Of a DNA stretch of 64,000 nucleotides, positions 1 through 9,377 are shown piece after piece. This DNA comes from Dryocola sp036489025. Its GTDB lineage: Bacteria > Pseudomonadota > Gammaproteobacteria > Enterobacterales > Enterobacteriaceae. The position numbers and the translations under genes are program-made. Numbering within the stretch: position 1 is the first letter of the stretch; every line of letters begins with the position of its first letter. The stretch lies in contig DASXGN010000038.1 of the NCBI GenBank assembly GCA_036489025.1, forward strand, positions 124,001 through 188,000. Reading direction: 5' to 3'. The notes under the pieces were generated by a model, which was not told the DNA's origin, made no database searches, and saw only the letters and a list, made by a program, of their open reading frames with translations.

Positions 1-119
1 AGCTGCGGATTAGAAACCCGGTGCCGATGCCTGGTGGAGGCTTCGTTGCCAAACGACAGCCCGGCGTAATGGTGAGTCAGCCCCACCAGCCCGTCAAAAT
101 TGACCTCGCGGGCTTTCAT
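1..119 (-). CDS. astB: N-terminal end of succinylarginine dihydrolase AstB (cut by window edge)
   Basis: Only about the first 39 codons are present; the rest lies left of base 1. The visible start reads MKAREVNFDGLVGLTHHYAG and runs into NEASTRH, which matches the conserved N-terminus of AstB. In the ast pathway AstB hydrolyses N2-succinylarginine to succinylornithine, CO2 and ammonia in the cytoplasm. Its ATG (117-119) overlaps the TGA of astD in an ATGA arrangement, so the two are translationally coupled and belong to one operon. Identity is confident because both the peptide and the operon position agree. Confidence 0.9.
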   Translation of the reverse strand, partial: MKAREVNFDGLVGLTHHYAGLSFGNEASTRHRHRVSNPQ

Positions 120-1594
120 GGCTGCTCCTCACGGCTGAAATCCAGGCCGGGACTGAGCGTTTCAGGCAGCGCGAACGCCGGGCTTTCCAGCGTGGCCATC
201 GGCCAGGCGCAGTAATCAGCGGCATACCAGGCGCTGGCGCGATGGTTGCCCGAAGCCCCGACGCCACCAAAAGGTGCCGTGCTCGCCGCGCCGGTAAGCG
301 GTTTATTCCAGTTAACAATCCCGGCGCGCGCCTCGAGCAGCAGCTGGTCGAACTGCGCGCGATCCGGGGAAATCAGGCCGCTGGCCAGCCCGAAGCGCGT
401 GCTGTTCGCCAGTCGAATCGCGTCGTCAAAGCTGTCGTAGCGATAAACGGCGAGCAGCGGACCAAAAACTTCCTCATCCGGCACGTTCACCACGCCGCTA
501 AGCTCGACGATCCCCGGCGTCATAAGCGAAGTTCCCGCCTGAACCATCTTTGGCTCCAGCAGGGCTTTGCCGCCGCGGGCGAGGTGCTCCTGCCAGGCGG
601 TCAGCACGCGTTCAGCGGCCTGCACGGAAATAAGCCCGCCGATAAACGGCTGCGGAACAGCGTCCCAGCGGCCCGGCTTAATGCGTGAGGCAACCTCCAC
701 CAGACGTTGAATAAACGCGTCACCGCGCTCGCCCTTTTTCACCAGCAGGCGGCGGGCGCAGGTGCAGCGCTGCCCGGCGGTAATAAAGGCTGACTGAATC
801 GCGACGTGTACCGCGCCGTCGATATCCGCCGGGTTTTCGACAATCAGCGGGTTATTGCCGCCCATTTCGAGCGCCAGAATTTTCTCCGGCTGCCCGGCGA
901 ACTGGCGGTGCAGCTGATAGCCTGTATTCGCACTGCCGGTGAACAGCAGCCCGTCCAGAGAGGTTTGCTGCGCCAGCGCCTGGCCGGTTTCACGCCCGCC
1001 CTGCACCAGGTTCAGCACGCCCTGCGGCACGCCCGCCTGCTCCCAAAGCTTCATCACCTGCTCACCGATACGCGGGGTCAGCTCGCTCGGCTTGAAGATA
1101 ATCGTATTCCCGGCCAGCAGCCCCGGTACGATATGCCCGTTCGGCAGGTGCCCCGGCAAATTGTACGGGCCGAATACCGCGAGCACGCCGTGGGGCCGAT
1201 GGCGCAGGGTGGCAGCTCCGTCAGGCATCGACGTATGAGTTTCTCCGGTGCGGGTATGGTAGGCCTTGATGGAAATGGCGATTTTATTGATCATCGCGGT
1301 GGCTTCCGTTGCCGCTTCCCAGCGCGGCTTGCCGGTTTCCTGCGCGAGAGTCGTCGTCAGCTCATCTTTATTCGCTTCCAGCAGGCGGGCGAACCGTTCG
1401 ACAATCGCCTGGCGTTCGCCAAAAGGTTTCTTAGCCCACGCAGGGAAAGCCTCGCGTGCGGCCTGACAGGCTGCGGCTACCTGCTCAGCATTTGCCGCCA
1501 GCCCTTCCCACAGCAGCTCGCCGCTCACCGGATTGTGCTTTTGCATCGCTTCGCCGCGACCGGCGCTCCAGGCTCCATTAATCCATTGAGTCAT
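116..1594 (-). CDS. astD: succinylglutamate-semialdehyde dehydrogenase AstD
   Basis: A 492-residue NAD-dependent aldehyde dehydrogenase, the same length as E. coli AstD. It oxidises succinylglutamate semialdehyde to succinylglutamate, the fourth step of arginine degradation. Visible signatures are the cofactor-region motif GVLAVFGPYNLPGHLPNGH, the LEMGGNNP segment with the general-base Glu, and AGQRCTCARR with the catalytic Cys. The open frame could begin 19 codons earlier, but ATG at 1594 gives MTQWINGAWSAG, has a good Shine-Dalgarno, and overlaps the astA stop (ATGA). It is the third gene of astCADB and is co-transcribed from upstream of astC. Confidence 0.96.
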   Translation of the reverse strand: MTQWINGAWSAGRGEAMQKHNPVSGELLWEGLAANAEQVAAACQAAREAFPAWAKKPFGERQAIVERFARLLEANKDELTTTLAQETGKPRWEAATEATAMINKIAISIKAYHTRTGETHTSMPDGAATLRHRPHGVLAVFGPYNLPGHLPNGHIVPGLLAGNTIIFKPSELTPRIGEQVMKLWEQAGVPQGVLNLVQGGRETGQALAQQTSLDGLLFTGSANTGYQLHRQFAGQPEKILALEMGGNNPLIVENPADIDGAVHVAIQSAFITAGQRCTCARRLLVKKGERGDAFIQRLVEVASRIKPGRWDAVPQPFIGGLISVQAAERVLTAWQEHLARGGKALLEPKMVQAGTSLMTPGIVELSGVVNVPDEEVFGPLLAVYRYDSFDDAIRLANSTRFGLASGLISPDRAQFDQLLLEARAGIVNWNKPLTGAASTAPFGGVGASGNHRASAWYAADYCAWPMATLESPAFALPETLSPGLDFSREEQP

Positions 1595-2625
1595 GCTTTT
1601 TTCTCCTCTGGGCACAGGCGGACAAGGCGCACCATGTCGCCCGCGCTGCATTTCAGGGTGTCCGCGGTAGCGGCGTCAACAATCAGCCGATCGCCCTTCG
1701 GATGGGCTTTAATCAGCATCGCGCGGAAGTGGGCGTATTTTTCATTGGCGACGAGGCAAACCGGCAGCTCTTCCGTCGCGGGCTGGCCGATAACCAGCTC
1801 AACCAGACGGCTCTTGCGAATAGCGCGCACGCGATCGATGTCGCATTCCAGCGTCGGGCCGCCGTCAAAAATATCAACGTAGTTGCGGTAGCGAAAACCT
1901 TCCGCTTCAAGCACCGTGCGGGCCGGGGCCGTCTGCGGATGAACCTGGCCGATAACCGCCTGCGCTTCCGGCGACAGGAAGTCGGTATAAATAGGATGCT
2001 TGGGCATCAGCTCGGCGATAAAAGCTTTCTGTCCGGTGCCGCACAGATAGTCGGCGCGGCTGAACTCCATTGAGAAGAAGCGATTGCCCAGGCTTTCCCA
2101 GAACGGCGAATGCCCGTGTTCGTCGATAACCCCGCGCATTTCTGCCACCACTTTTTCGTTAAAACGCTCGCGGAAAGCGGCCATAAACAGGAAGCGCGAT
2201 TTTGACAGCAGGTAACCGTTGCCCTCTTTGCGCCAGTCGGCGTCCAGAAACAGCGTGCACAGTTCGCTGCTGCCGGTGTGATCGTTGCTGAGGAACAGGG
2301 TCGGCAGCGCGTTGTAGATGTTCAACTCTTTGGAAGCGTGAACCAGCGTGCCGAAGCGGTAATTGTACCAGGGATCGTTCAGGCCGACGGCCACCTCAAT
2401 GGCGCAAATCCCTACCACTCTGCCGCTGGCCGAATCTTCGAGCACAAAAACGTACCCTTGATCGCCCTTCGGCAGGCCGCCAGCCCAGGTCTGGAGGGAA
2501 CGCTCGATGCGCTCCGAAAGCGTTTTTTCATCGGCGGGCAGCGAGGTCAGCCCGCCGCCCGTTTTTCCCGCAAGCTGAAGCAGCCCTGACAGGTCGCCGC
2601 GCTCAACCGGACGGATCACCATCAT
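1591..2625 (-). CDS. astA: arginine N-succinyltransferase AstA
   Basis: A 344-residue protein, the family's usual length, that transfers succinyl from succinyl-CoA to arginine in the first step of the AST pathway. The start MMVIRPVERGD, the block CAIEVAVGLNDPWYNYRFGT and the run SSELCTLFLDADWRKEGNG are family hallmarks. Its stop overlaps the astD start and its own start overlaps the astC stop, so translation is coupled on both sides. Nothing unusual is seen; all conserved blocks are intact. Confidence 0.96.
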   Translation of the reverse strand: MMVIRPVERGDLSGLLQLAGKTGGGLTSLPADEKTLSERIERSLQTWAGGLPKGDQGYVFVLEDSASGRVVGICAIEVAVGLNDPWYNYRFGTLVHASKELNIYNALPTLFLSNDHTGSSELCTLFLDADWRKEGNGYLLSKSRFLFMAAFRERFNEKVVAEMRGVIDEHGHSPFWESLGNRFFSMEFSRADYLCGTGQKAFIAELMPKHPIYTDFLSPEAQAVIGQVHPQTAPARTVLEAEGFRYRNYVDIFDGGPTLECDIDRVRAIRKSRLVELVIGQPATEELPVCLVANEKYAHFRAMLIKAHPKGDRLIVDAATADTLKCSAGDMVRLVRLCPEEKKA

Positions 2626-3842
2626 GATTTTTCTCCCGCTATAAAGCGTTCACAGGCCCGCTCAAAGCGCTCCAGCCCCGTGTGAACTTCGGCCTCGCTG
2701 ACAATCAGCGAAGGCGCGAAGCGAACCACGTTGGCTCCCGCAATCAGGGCTATCAGCCCTTCCTGAGCGGCGGCCTGTAGAATAAGTTTAGCCTTCCCGG
2801 CGTACTCCGGTTGCAGCACGCAGCCAATCAGCAGGCCCAGCCCGCGAATCTCACTAAACAGCTGATGCTTTTGGTTAATGTTATTCAGACGTTCGACAAA
2901 CCATTCGTGGCGCTGCTTCACGCCGTCGAGCACTTCGGGGGTGTTGATAAGCTCCATCACCCGCCCCGCTACCGCGCCCGCCAGCGGGTTGCCGCCGTAG
3001 GTAGTGCCGTGCGTGCCCACGGTCATCACTTTGGCGAATTTATCGGTGGTCAGCATTGCGCCAATCGGGAAGCCGCCGCCCAGCGCCTTCGCGGTGGAAA
3101 GCACGTCCGGCGTAATGCCGTAATGCATATAGGCATAAAGAGAGCCGGTGCGGCCTACGCCCGTTTGCACTTCGTCAAAAATGAGCACCGCGTTGTGGCG
3201 ATCGCACAGCTCGCGCAGCCCTTGCAGGAACGTTGGGTCGGCGGGAACCACGCCGCCTTCGCCCTGCATCGGCTCTACGATCACCGCACAGGTATTTTCG
3301 TTAATCAGCTCGCTGGCAGACTGCAAATCATTAAAAACGGCATGGCTGATTTGCGGCGGAAGCGGCGCGAAATCCTGTGAGTAGGCAGGCTGGCCGCCCG
3401 CTGACACGGTAAATAAAGTGCGGCCATGAAACGCGTTTTTGAAGGCGACGATGCCGCTTTTCTGCGGGCCGTAGCTATCGTGCGCGTACTTGCGGGCCAG
3501 CTTCAGCGCGGCTTCGTTTGCCTCGGCGCCGGAGTTACAGAAGAAAACTTTGTCGGCAAAGGTCGCGTCGATCAGCCGTTTGGCAAGACGCAGGATAGGC
3601 TCGTTGGTATAGCCGTTGCCGGTGTGCCAGAACTTTCCGGCCTGTTCAATCAACGCCTGACGCAGTTCGGGGTTGGCGTGGCCAAGCGCGTTTACCGCAA
3701 TCCCGCCCGCAAAATCGATGTAATCCTTGCCCTGCTGATCCCACAGGGTGGAACCTTCACCGCGTACCGGAATAAATGCCGCAGGGGCATAAACGGGCAT
3801 CATCCATTCGTCGAAGTTCTGGCGTGTTATTGACTGCTGCAT
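2622..3842 (-). CDS. astC: succinylornithine transaminase AstC
   Basis: A 406-residue class III PLP aminotransferase that converts succinylornithine plus 2-oxoglutarate to succinylglutamate semialdehyde plus glutamate. Family features are visible: FCNSGAEANEAALKLAR (PLP phosphate site), FDEVQTGVGRTG (Asp binding the pyridine nitrogen) and STAKALGGGFPIGAM with the Schiff-base Lys. It closely resembles ArgD, but the downstream astA/D/B genes assign it to the catabolic enzyme. It is the first gene of the operon, with a sigma-54-type promoter about 75 bp upstream. Confidence 0.96.
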   Translation of the reverse strand: MQQSITRQNFDEWMMPVYAPAAFIPVRGEGSTLWDQQGKDYIDFAGGIAVNALGHANPELRQALIEQAGKFWHTGNGYTNEPILRLAKRLIDATFADKVFFCNSGAEANEAALKLARKYAHDSYGPQKSGIVAFKNAFHGRTLFTVSAGGQPAYSQDFAPLPPQISHAVFNDLQSASELINENTCAVIVEPMQGEGGVVPADPTFLQGLRELCDRHNAVLIFDEVQTGVGRTGSLYAYMHYGITPDVLSTAKALGGGFPIGAMLTTDKFAKVMTVGTHGTTYGGNPLAGAVAGRVMELINTPEVLDGVKQRHEWFVERLNNINQKHQLFSEIRGLGLLIGCVLQPEYAGKAKLILQAAAQEGLIALIAGANVVRFAPSLIVSEAEVHTGLERFERACERFIAGEKS

Positions 3843-3914
3843 AGCGACCTCTTCCGGTAAACAAAAAGTAGATTAAATGTTAAATAATTGAGTGTTTGCG
3901 CTGTAAATGTAGAT

Positions 3915-3930
3915 TGCAGCGTTCGTGCCA
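3915..3930 (-). promoter_or_regulatory. sigma-54 promoter of the ast operon; region 3843-4315
   Basis: On the minus strand the sequence reads TGGCAC-N5-CTGCA, matching the -24/-12 consensus TGGCAC-N5-TTGCA at all but one base with exact spacing. The known ast operon of enteric bacteria is NtrC/sigma-54 controlled, so this fits. In the rest of the 473-bp gap before xthA, a weak NtrC-like half-palindrome (TGCACC-N5-CGCGCA, 4130-4146) is the only candidate activator site found. No other gene is supported there. Confidence 0.8.
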
Positions 3931-4315
3931 GCTAGCGGTAAAAATGCATAACGGGAGAGGAGAAACGAAAAATCAAGGCGTTAGATATCATCCATATGCA
4001 ATTAAAGTGAATAATTAGTGCATAGTTTTACGAGAAAGCGGCAACCCCCGCATGAAAACAAGAAATATTATGCACACGTAAAATATAATGCTGGAATTGT
4101 GATCGACGCCGGGATTTGTTTGGCTTTATTGCACCATGACCGCGCAGAACGAGTGAAAGTGGTGCAGATCTTGCTCTGAGATGCTAATCGCGCCCCGGTT
4201 AATTGCCTTCGTCGGCAGAGCAAACCCCGACTCCTGAAAGCCATCGCCCGGCAGCATTCCCGGTAATTTTCTGCTAACATCCTGCCACCTTGACTTGTTA
4301 CCACGGCAGCGACTC

Positions 4316-5122
4316 ATGAAATTTGTCTCTTTTAATATCAACGGCCTGCGCGCCCGCCCGCATCAGCTCGAAGCGATTATCGACCAGCACCAGCCGGACG
4401 TTATCGGCCTGCAGGAAACAAAAGTACACGACGATATGTTCCCGCTTGAGGATGTCGCAAAGCTGGGCTACAACGTCTTTTATCACGGTCAGAAAGGGCA
4501 TTACGGCGTCGCGCTGCTGACCAAAGAGACCCCCATTTCCGTACGTCGCGGCTTCCCGAACGATGATGAAGAGGCGCAGCGCCGCATTATCATGGCGGAA
4601 ATCCCTTCCCCGCTGGGCAACCTGACGGTGATCAACGGTTATTTCCCGCAGGGCGAAAGCCGCGACCATCCGACCAAATTCCCGGCGAAGGCAAAGTTCT
4701 ATCAGGATTTGCAGGATTACCTGGTTAACGAGCTGGACAACGCGAAGCCGGTGCTGATTATGGGCGACGTGAACATCAGCCCAACCGATCTGGATATCGG
4801 CATCGGTGAAGACAGCCGCAAACGCTGGCTGCGCACCGGCAAATGCTCCTTCCTGCCGGAAGAGCGCGAGTGGATGGCACGCCTGATGGGCTGGGGCCTG
4901 GTCGACACCTTCCGTCACGCCAACCCCGAAGCTCAGGATAAATTTTCGTGGTTCGACTACCGCTCCAAAGGCTTTGACGATAATCGCGGCCTGCGCATTG
5001 ACCTGCTGCTGGCAAGCCAGCCGTTGGCGGATCGCTGTATTGCCACGGGCATTGACTACGACATTCGCAGCATGGAAAAACCGTCCGACCACGCGCCGGT
5101 GTGGGCGCAATTTAAACTGTAA
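4316..5122 (+). CDS. xthA: exodeoxyribonuclease III XthA
   Basis: A 268-residue EEP-family nuclease, identical in length to E. coli exonuclease III. It cleaves DNA at abasic sites and trims 3' blocking groups during base excision repair. Catalytic landmarks are FNINGLRAR, the metal-binding Glu in GLQETKV, GDVNISPTDLD with the catalytic Asp and Asn, and the terminal SDHAPV with the active-site His. The frame is open seven codons further upstream, but ATG at 4316 (MKFVSFNING) matches the family start. It is divergent from astC. Confidence 0.97.
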   Translation: MKFVSFNINGLRARPHQLEAIIDQHQPDVIGLQETKVHDDMFPLEDVAKLGYNVFYHGQKGHYGVALLTKETPISVRRGFPNDDEEAQRRIIMAEIPSPLGNLTVINGYFPQGESRDHPTKFPAKAKFYQDLQDYLVNELDNAKPVLIMGDVNISPTDLDIGIGEDSRKRWLRTGKCSFLPEEREWMARLMGWGLVDTFRHANPEAQDKFSWFDYRSKGFDDNRGLRIDLLLASQPLADRCIATGIDYDIRSMEKPSDHAPVWAQFKL

Positions 5123-5181
5123 AAAACGGCCGCGCGGGGAAACAAAAATGGATTTAGCAGACCGGAAAGAGCGCTTACAAC

Positions 5182-5862
5182 ATGCGTAAGCTGCTTTTTA
5201 TTATTCTGGTCGCGGCTTTTGCGCTGATTGTGTTTTATCTGCCGCCGGGCGCGCTTAGCCTGGCGACGCTGCAACAGTACCAGGCCCAGCTAGCCGCCTG
5301 GCACAGCCAGCATCCTGCGCTCGCCGCCAGCCTGTTTTTCATCACCTATATTCTCGTCATCACCCTTTCCGTGCCCGGCGCGACGCTTTTAACGCTGCTG
5401 GGCGGCGCGCTGTTCGGCCTGTTTCAGGGAACCGTGCTGGTGGCCTTCGCCGCGACCTGTGGAGCCACCTTTGCTATGCTGATTAGCCGTTACCTGCTGC
5501 GCGACCGGGTGCAAAAACGCTTTTCCCGCATGATGGCCACGGTAAACGCGGGCATGGAGCGCGACGGCGCGCGCTATCTGTTTGCGTTACGCTTAGCGCC
5601 AGTCTTTCCGTTTTTCCTGGTTAACCTGCTGATGGGGCTGACGCCGATTTCCGTGCCGCGCTACTTTGCCACCAGCCTGGTCGGCATGCTGCCCGCCATC
5701 GTGGTGTATCTCAACGCCGGGCGGCAGCTCAGCCAGCTGCGCTCGCTGACGGACATTCTGTCCCCCGGCATGATGCTGACGTTTGCCCTGCTCGGCCTGC
5801 TGCCTCTGGCGTCACGCTGGCTTGTTCGCGTTATCGAAACCCGCAGGACGGACAGGCTCTAG
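5182..5862 (+). CDS. TVP38/TMEM64 (DedA-like) inner-membrane protein, YdjX/YdjZ family
   Basis: A 226-residue polytopic protein with an N-terminal membrane segment (residues 3-24) and further segments around 45-70, 80-100, 135-160 and 190-212. The central block, SVPGATLLTLLGGALFG followed by RLAPVFPFFLVNLLMGLT, is the SNARE-associated/TVP38 signature; its Gly and Arg residues are conserved in proteins linked to lipid scrambling. Its place after xthA is that of ydjX in K-12, where ydjX-ydjY-ydjZ lie together. Only one member is present here, so it cannot be said which paralogue it descends from. It lies 15 bp before ynjB and may be co-transcribed with it. Confidence 0.85.
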   Translation: MRKLLFIILVAAFALIVFYLPPGALSLATLQQYQAQLAAWHSQHPALAASLFFITYILVITLSVPGATLLTLLGGALFGLFQGTVLVAFAATCGATFAMLISRYLLRDRVQKRFSRMMATVNAGMERDGARYLFALRLAPVFPFFLVNLLMGLTPISVPRYFATSLVGMLPAIVVYLNAGRQLSQLRSLTDILSPGMMLTFALLGLLPLASRWLVRVIETRRTDRL

Positions 5863-5877
5863 CGCTCACCGCCCGGC

Positions 5878-7074
5878 ATGAATAAGAAGGATTTTTCTGT
5901 GCGATTACTTTCACTGCTGCTCGGACTGGCGCTGTCCAGCTTTGCCGCCAGCGCGCAACAGCCCGGCTGGGATGCCCTGCGCGAGCAGGCTAAAGGCCAG
6001 ACCGTCTATTTCAACGCCTGGGGAGGCGACCCGGCGGTTAACGGCTACGTTGACTGGGTCAGCGGAGAAGTTAAACAGCACTACGGTATTACGCTTAAGA
6101 TGGTGCGCATTGCCGACGCGGCCGATGCGGTAAGGCGTATCCAGAGCGAGGGCAGCGCGGGGAGAACGCAAAATGGCTCCGTCGATCTGCTGTGGGTTAA
6201 CGGCGAAAATTTCCGCGCCCTGAAGCAGGCCGGGCTGCTGGCAGAGGGCTGGGCCGAGCGGCTACCCAACTGGCGCTATGTGGATCTCAGCAAGCCGGTT
6301 CGCGAGGATTTTTCCGTGCCGGTCGACGGAGCAGAATCGCCGTGGGGCAGCGCCCAGCTGATGTTTATCGGCGACAGCCAGCGCAGCAATTTCTTCCCGA
6401 AGAGTGCCGATGAGCTGCTGGCTTTCGCCAAAGCGAATCCGGGTAAAGTCAGCTATCCCCGTCCACCTGATTTTACCGGCACGGCTTTTCTCGAGCAGAT
6501 GCTGATTGTGCTCACTGACCATCCGCAGGCGCTGCGCAGCGCTCCCGACCCGGCCACCTTTGCAAAGGTTACCGCCCCGCTATGGCGCTACCTTGACCAG
6601 CTGCACCCTTACCTGTGGCGCAACGGCAAATCGTTCCCGCCTACCCCAGCCCGCATGGACCGCATGCTGGCCGACAGTGAACTTCTGCTCTCGGTTACCT
6701 TTAACCCGGCGCACGTCGACAACCTGATCGCCCGTCGGCAGCTGTCGAAAACCGCCCGTTCCTTCGGCTTTACCCAAGGAATGCTCGGCAACGTGCATTT
6801 TGTCGCTATCCCGGCGAATGCGCGCGCTTCGGCGGCGGCTCAGGTAGTGGCGAATTTCCTGCTGTCGCCCGAGGCGCAAATTCGTAAGGCAACGCCTGCC
6901 GTCTGGGGCGACCCAACGGTGCTGGACACCGCTAAACTCCCCGCCCCGCTTGCTGCACAGCTGAAGGATTTGCTTCCCGCCAGCTTTGAACCTGCCCCGT
7001 TCCTCGCCGAACCGCATGCCGCATGGGTCGCGGCGATAGAAAAAGCCTGGCTGCAACGTTACGGTTCGCGATGA
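5878..7074 (+). CDS. ynjB: YnjB, periplasmic solute-binding protein of the YnjBCD ABC system
   Basis: A 398-residue type 2 periplasmic binding protein with an N-terminal signal peptide (hydrophobic LLSLLLGLALSSFAASA, cleavage near residue 26). The mature part begins with a VYFNAWGGDPAVNGYVDW segment typical of the YnjB family. The ligand is unknown; resemblance to Fe3+/thiamine/polyamine-type binders is only at family level. The first ATG (5878) is listed, but GTG at 5899, with AAGAAGG about 9 bases upstream, is an alternative start that would shorten the signal peptide. The stop overlaps the ynjC start (ATGA). Confidence 0.9.
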   Translation: MNKKDFSVRLLSLLLGLALSSFAASAQQPGWDALREQAKGQTVYFNAWGGDPAVNGYVDWVSGEVKQHYGITLKMVRIADAADAVRRIQSEGSAGRTQNGSVDLLWVNGENFRALKQAGLLAEGWAERLPNWRYVDLSKPVREDFSVPVDGAESPWGSAQLMFIGDSQRSNFFPKSADELLAFAKANPGKVSYPRPPDFTGTAFLEQMLIVLTDHPQALRSAPDPATFAKVTAPLWRYLDQLHPYLWRNGKSFPPTPARMDRMLADSELLLSVTFNPAHVDNLIARRQLSKTARSFGFTQGMLGNVHFVAIPANARASAAAQVVANFLLSPEAQIRKATPAVWGDPTVLDTAKLPAPLAAQLKDLLPASFEPAPFLAEPHAAWVAAIEKAWLQRYGSR

Positions 7075-8654
7075 AAGCAAAGCTTTCGCTGGCGCAGTGC
7101 CTGGCCTGGCCGCTGGTCGGGGCGATTTTTTTGCCCCTGCTCCCCGGCCTTGCCCTGATGGTCAGGCCCCTGCTGGCGAGCGAAATCTGGCTCTCCGTCC
7201 GGCAGGACCCGCAATTTGCCCAAGCGCTGCTGGCCACGCTTGTTTCTACGCTGATTAGCGCGGGCGGCGCGCTGGCTATAACGCTGATAATCGTCTGCGG
7301 CCTGTGGCCGGGCGTCAAATGGCGGCGCTACGTTCAGCGTCTGCCGCTGATGCTGGCCTTCCCGCACGTCGCTTTTGCCAGCGGTTTTTTGTTTCTGTTC
7401 GCGGAAAACGGCTGGCTGGCGAGGCTGGTTCACCTTTCTCTCCCCGTCGATTCCTTTGGCGTGGGCCTGGGCGCGATGCTGGCGCTGAAAGAGGCCTGGT
7501 TTCTGCTGTGGTTTGCCAGCACCCAGCTGGCCCAGCATCAGCTGGAACAGCAGCTGATCGTCGCACGTACGCTGGGCTATGGGCCGCTGCACGGCCGATT
7601 TGTGGTGCTGATCCCGCAGCTGCTGCCGCGCCTGGGCTGGGCGATGGTGGCTATTCTCGCCTACGGCCTGTCGGCGGTTGACGTGGCCGCGATCCTCGGC
7701 CCGGATAATCCTCCGACGCTGGCCGTGCTCGCCTGGCAGTGGATGAGCGATGCCGATCCGCGGCAGCAGGCAATGGGCACGGCGAGCGCGATGCTGCTGC
7801 CTGCCATTCTCGGCGTTTTCGGTCTATTGGGTCGAGCGGCCTGGCATTTAGTCCGCACGCGGTCAGGGAAATTTTCCGGGCGGCGTTACGACTGTGATGC
7901 GGTCGTCCTTGCCAGGGGCGCAACGGCAGGCATGTCGCTGCTGGGCGTGGCCGCAATAGCGATACTCGCCGTCTGGTCTGTGGCTCAGGCCTGGTTTTAT
8001 CCCGCCGTTTTGCCGGATTCGCTGACGCTTGCCGGCTGGCAGTCCACCCGCTACGACACGTTGAGCACCGCTCTTTGGCTGGCGCTGGCAAGCAGCCTGC
8101 TGGCGACCGGCACGGTTCTGCTGTGGCTTGAGAGCAGCTCCCGCCGATTCGATCTTTGGCTATGGCTGCCGCTGCTCCTGCCCGCCCTGCCTCTCGCCGC
8201 CGGGCAGTATCAGGTGCTGCTGCGGATTGAGCTGGAAGGAACCTGGCCTGCGGTTATCTGGAGCCATCTGCTGTGGGTGATGCCCTACACGCTGCTGGTG
8301 CTTAAACCCGCCTGGCTGCGCCTCGATGCCCGCCATCCGATCCTCGCCCGCACGTTCGGCTGGTCGGCATGGAAGATTTTATGGTGGATTAAAGTCCCCC
8401 TGCTGCTGCGCCCGATTCTGGGGGCCGTCGCGGTAGGATTCTCAGTGAGCGTGGCGCAGTATCTGCCGACGCTTTACGCAGGCGCCGGTCGCTTTGCCAC
8501 CGTCACCACCGAAGCCGTGGCGCAAAGCAGCGGCGGCGATCCGCAGCAGCTGGCCATTCAGGCCCTGCTGCAAACGCTGCTGCCCGCCGCGATGTTTATT
8601 TTCACCGTCAAGGCCGGTCAGACGATTGGCCGTTACCGACAGGGGCTACGTTAA
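7071..8654 (+). CDS. ynjC: YnjC, double-length ABC permease
   Basis: A 527-residue integral membrane protein with about twelve predicted membrane segments, as expected for a fused permease with two BPD-transport inner-membrane domains (FbpB/ThiP-like architecture). Residues 1-270 and 290-527 each form one unit; the EAA-like cytoplasmic loops are visible around VARTLGYGPLHGRFVVLIPQ and ARTFGWSAWKILWWIKVP. The upstream in-frame extension is rejected because ATG at 7071 overlaps the ynjB stop. The TAA overlaps the ATG of ynjD (TAATG), so ynjBCD form a tightly coupled operon. Confidence 0.92.
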   Translation: MKAKLSLAQCLAWPLVGAIFLPLLPGLALMVRPLLASEIWLSVRQDPQFAQALLATLVSTLISAGGALAITLIIVCGLWPGVKWRRYVQRLPLMLAFPHVAFASGFLFLFAENGWLARLVHLSLPVDSFGVGLGAMLALKEAWFLLWFASTQLAQHQLEQQLIVARTLGYGPLHGRFVVLIPQLLPRLGWAMVAILAYGLSAVDVAAILGPDNPPTLAVLAWQWMSDADPRQQAMGTASAMLLPAILGVFGLLGRAAWHLVRTRSGKFSGRRYDCDAVVLARGATAGMSLLGVAAIAILAVWSVAQAWFYPAVLPDSLTLAGWQSTRYDTLSTALWLALASSLLATGTVLLWLESSSRRFDLWLWLPLLLPALPLAAGQYQVLLRIELEGTWPAVIWSHLLWVMPYTLLVLKPAWLRLDARHPILARTFGWSAWKILWWIKVPLLLRPILGAVAVGFSVSVAQYLPTLYAGAGRFATVTTEAVAQSSGGDPQQLAIQALLQTLLPAAMFIFTVKAGQTIGRYRQGLR

Positions 8655-9277
8655 TGCTCAGCGTTCGCGATTGTTCAGTGTCCCACGGCGCAAAACCGCT
8701 GCTGGAACATCTCAGTTTTGACGTGCGGCCGGGCGAGGTTCTGACGCTGATGGGGCCCTCAGGCGTGGGGAAATCCACCTTTCTGAACTGGATGATTGGC
8801 GCGCTGCCCGCGTCATTTCAGGCGCAGGGATCGCTGTGGATCAACGATGTTCGTCGCGATCGGCTGCCCGTGGAACAACGTCACATCGGCATTCTGTTTC
8901 AGGATGCGCTGCTGTTTCCCCATCTGAACGTCGGGCAAAATCTGGCGATGGCCCTTCCAGGCAAAGAGAAAGGGCGGCGGCACCGTCAGGCGCTGATTGA
9001 AAAAGCGCTTACCGATGCCGGGCTGCCAGAATTTGCGCCGCGCGACCCGGCCACGCTTTCCGGCGGCGAACGGGCGCGGGTCAGCGTGCTGCGCGCCCTG
9101 CTGGCACAGCCAGAAGCGCTGCTGTTAGATGAACCGTTCTCCCGCCTCGATCGGGCCCTTCGCTCGCAGTTTCGTGATTTTGTCTGGCAGGCGGCAAAAC
9201 GGCAGGGGCTGCCCGTGGTGCTGGTCACCCACGATGCGAAGGATGTACCCGCCGGAGGAAAAATCATTAACCTTTAA
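8654..9277 (+). CDS. ynjD: YnjD, ABC transporter ATPase
   Basis: A 207-residue ATPase that should energise YnjC. Walker A is GPSGVGKST (about residue 35-43), the signature LSGGERARVSVLRALL and Walker B ALLLDEPFSRLD follow, and the switch His lies in VLVTHDAKD. It is about ten residues shorter than the K-12 protein, mainly at the C-terminus, but all nucleotide-binding motifs are intact. It is the last gene of the coupled ynjBCD operon; ynjE starts 100 bp later. Confidence 0.94.
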   Translation: MLSVRDCSVSHGAKPLLEHLSFDVRPGEVLTLMGPSGVGKSTFLNWMIGALPASFQAQGSLWINDVRRDRLPVEQRHIGILFQDALLFPHLNVGQNLAMALPGKEKGRRHRQALIEKALTDAGLPEFAPRDPATLSGGERARVSVLRALLAQPEALLLDEPFSRLDRALRSQFRDFVWQAAKRQGLPVVLVTHDAKDVPAGGKIINL

Positions 9278-9377
9278 CCGCCCGGCGATAAATGTCGCCA
9301 GCATGCGTTATCGCAAAGAATCCACCGCCAGCCTCGCGCAGAATGGCGCCTCTTTTACTCTTCTTTCAGGTTATTAG

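Noticed and set aside
242..1882. Long plus-strand open frames opposite astD and astA
   Set aside because: They are antisense shadows of GC-rich coding sequence with no ribosome-binding sites and Arg/Ala-rich low-complexity translations; the minus-strand genes match known enzymes throughout.
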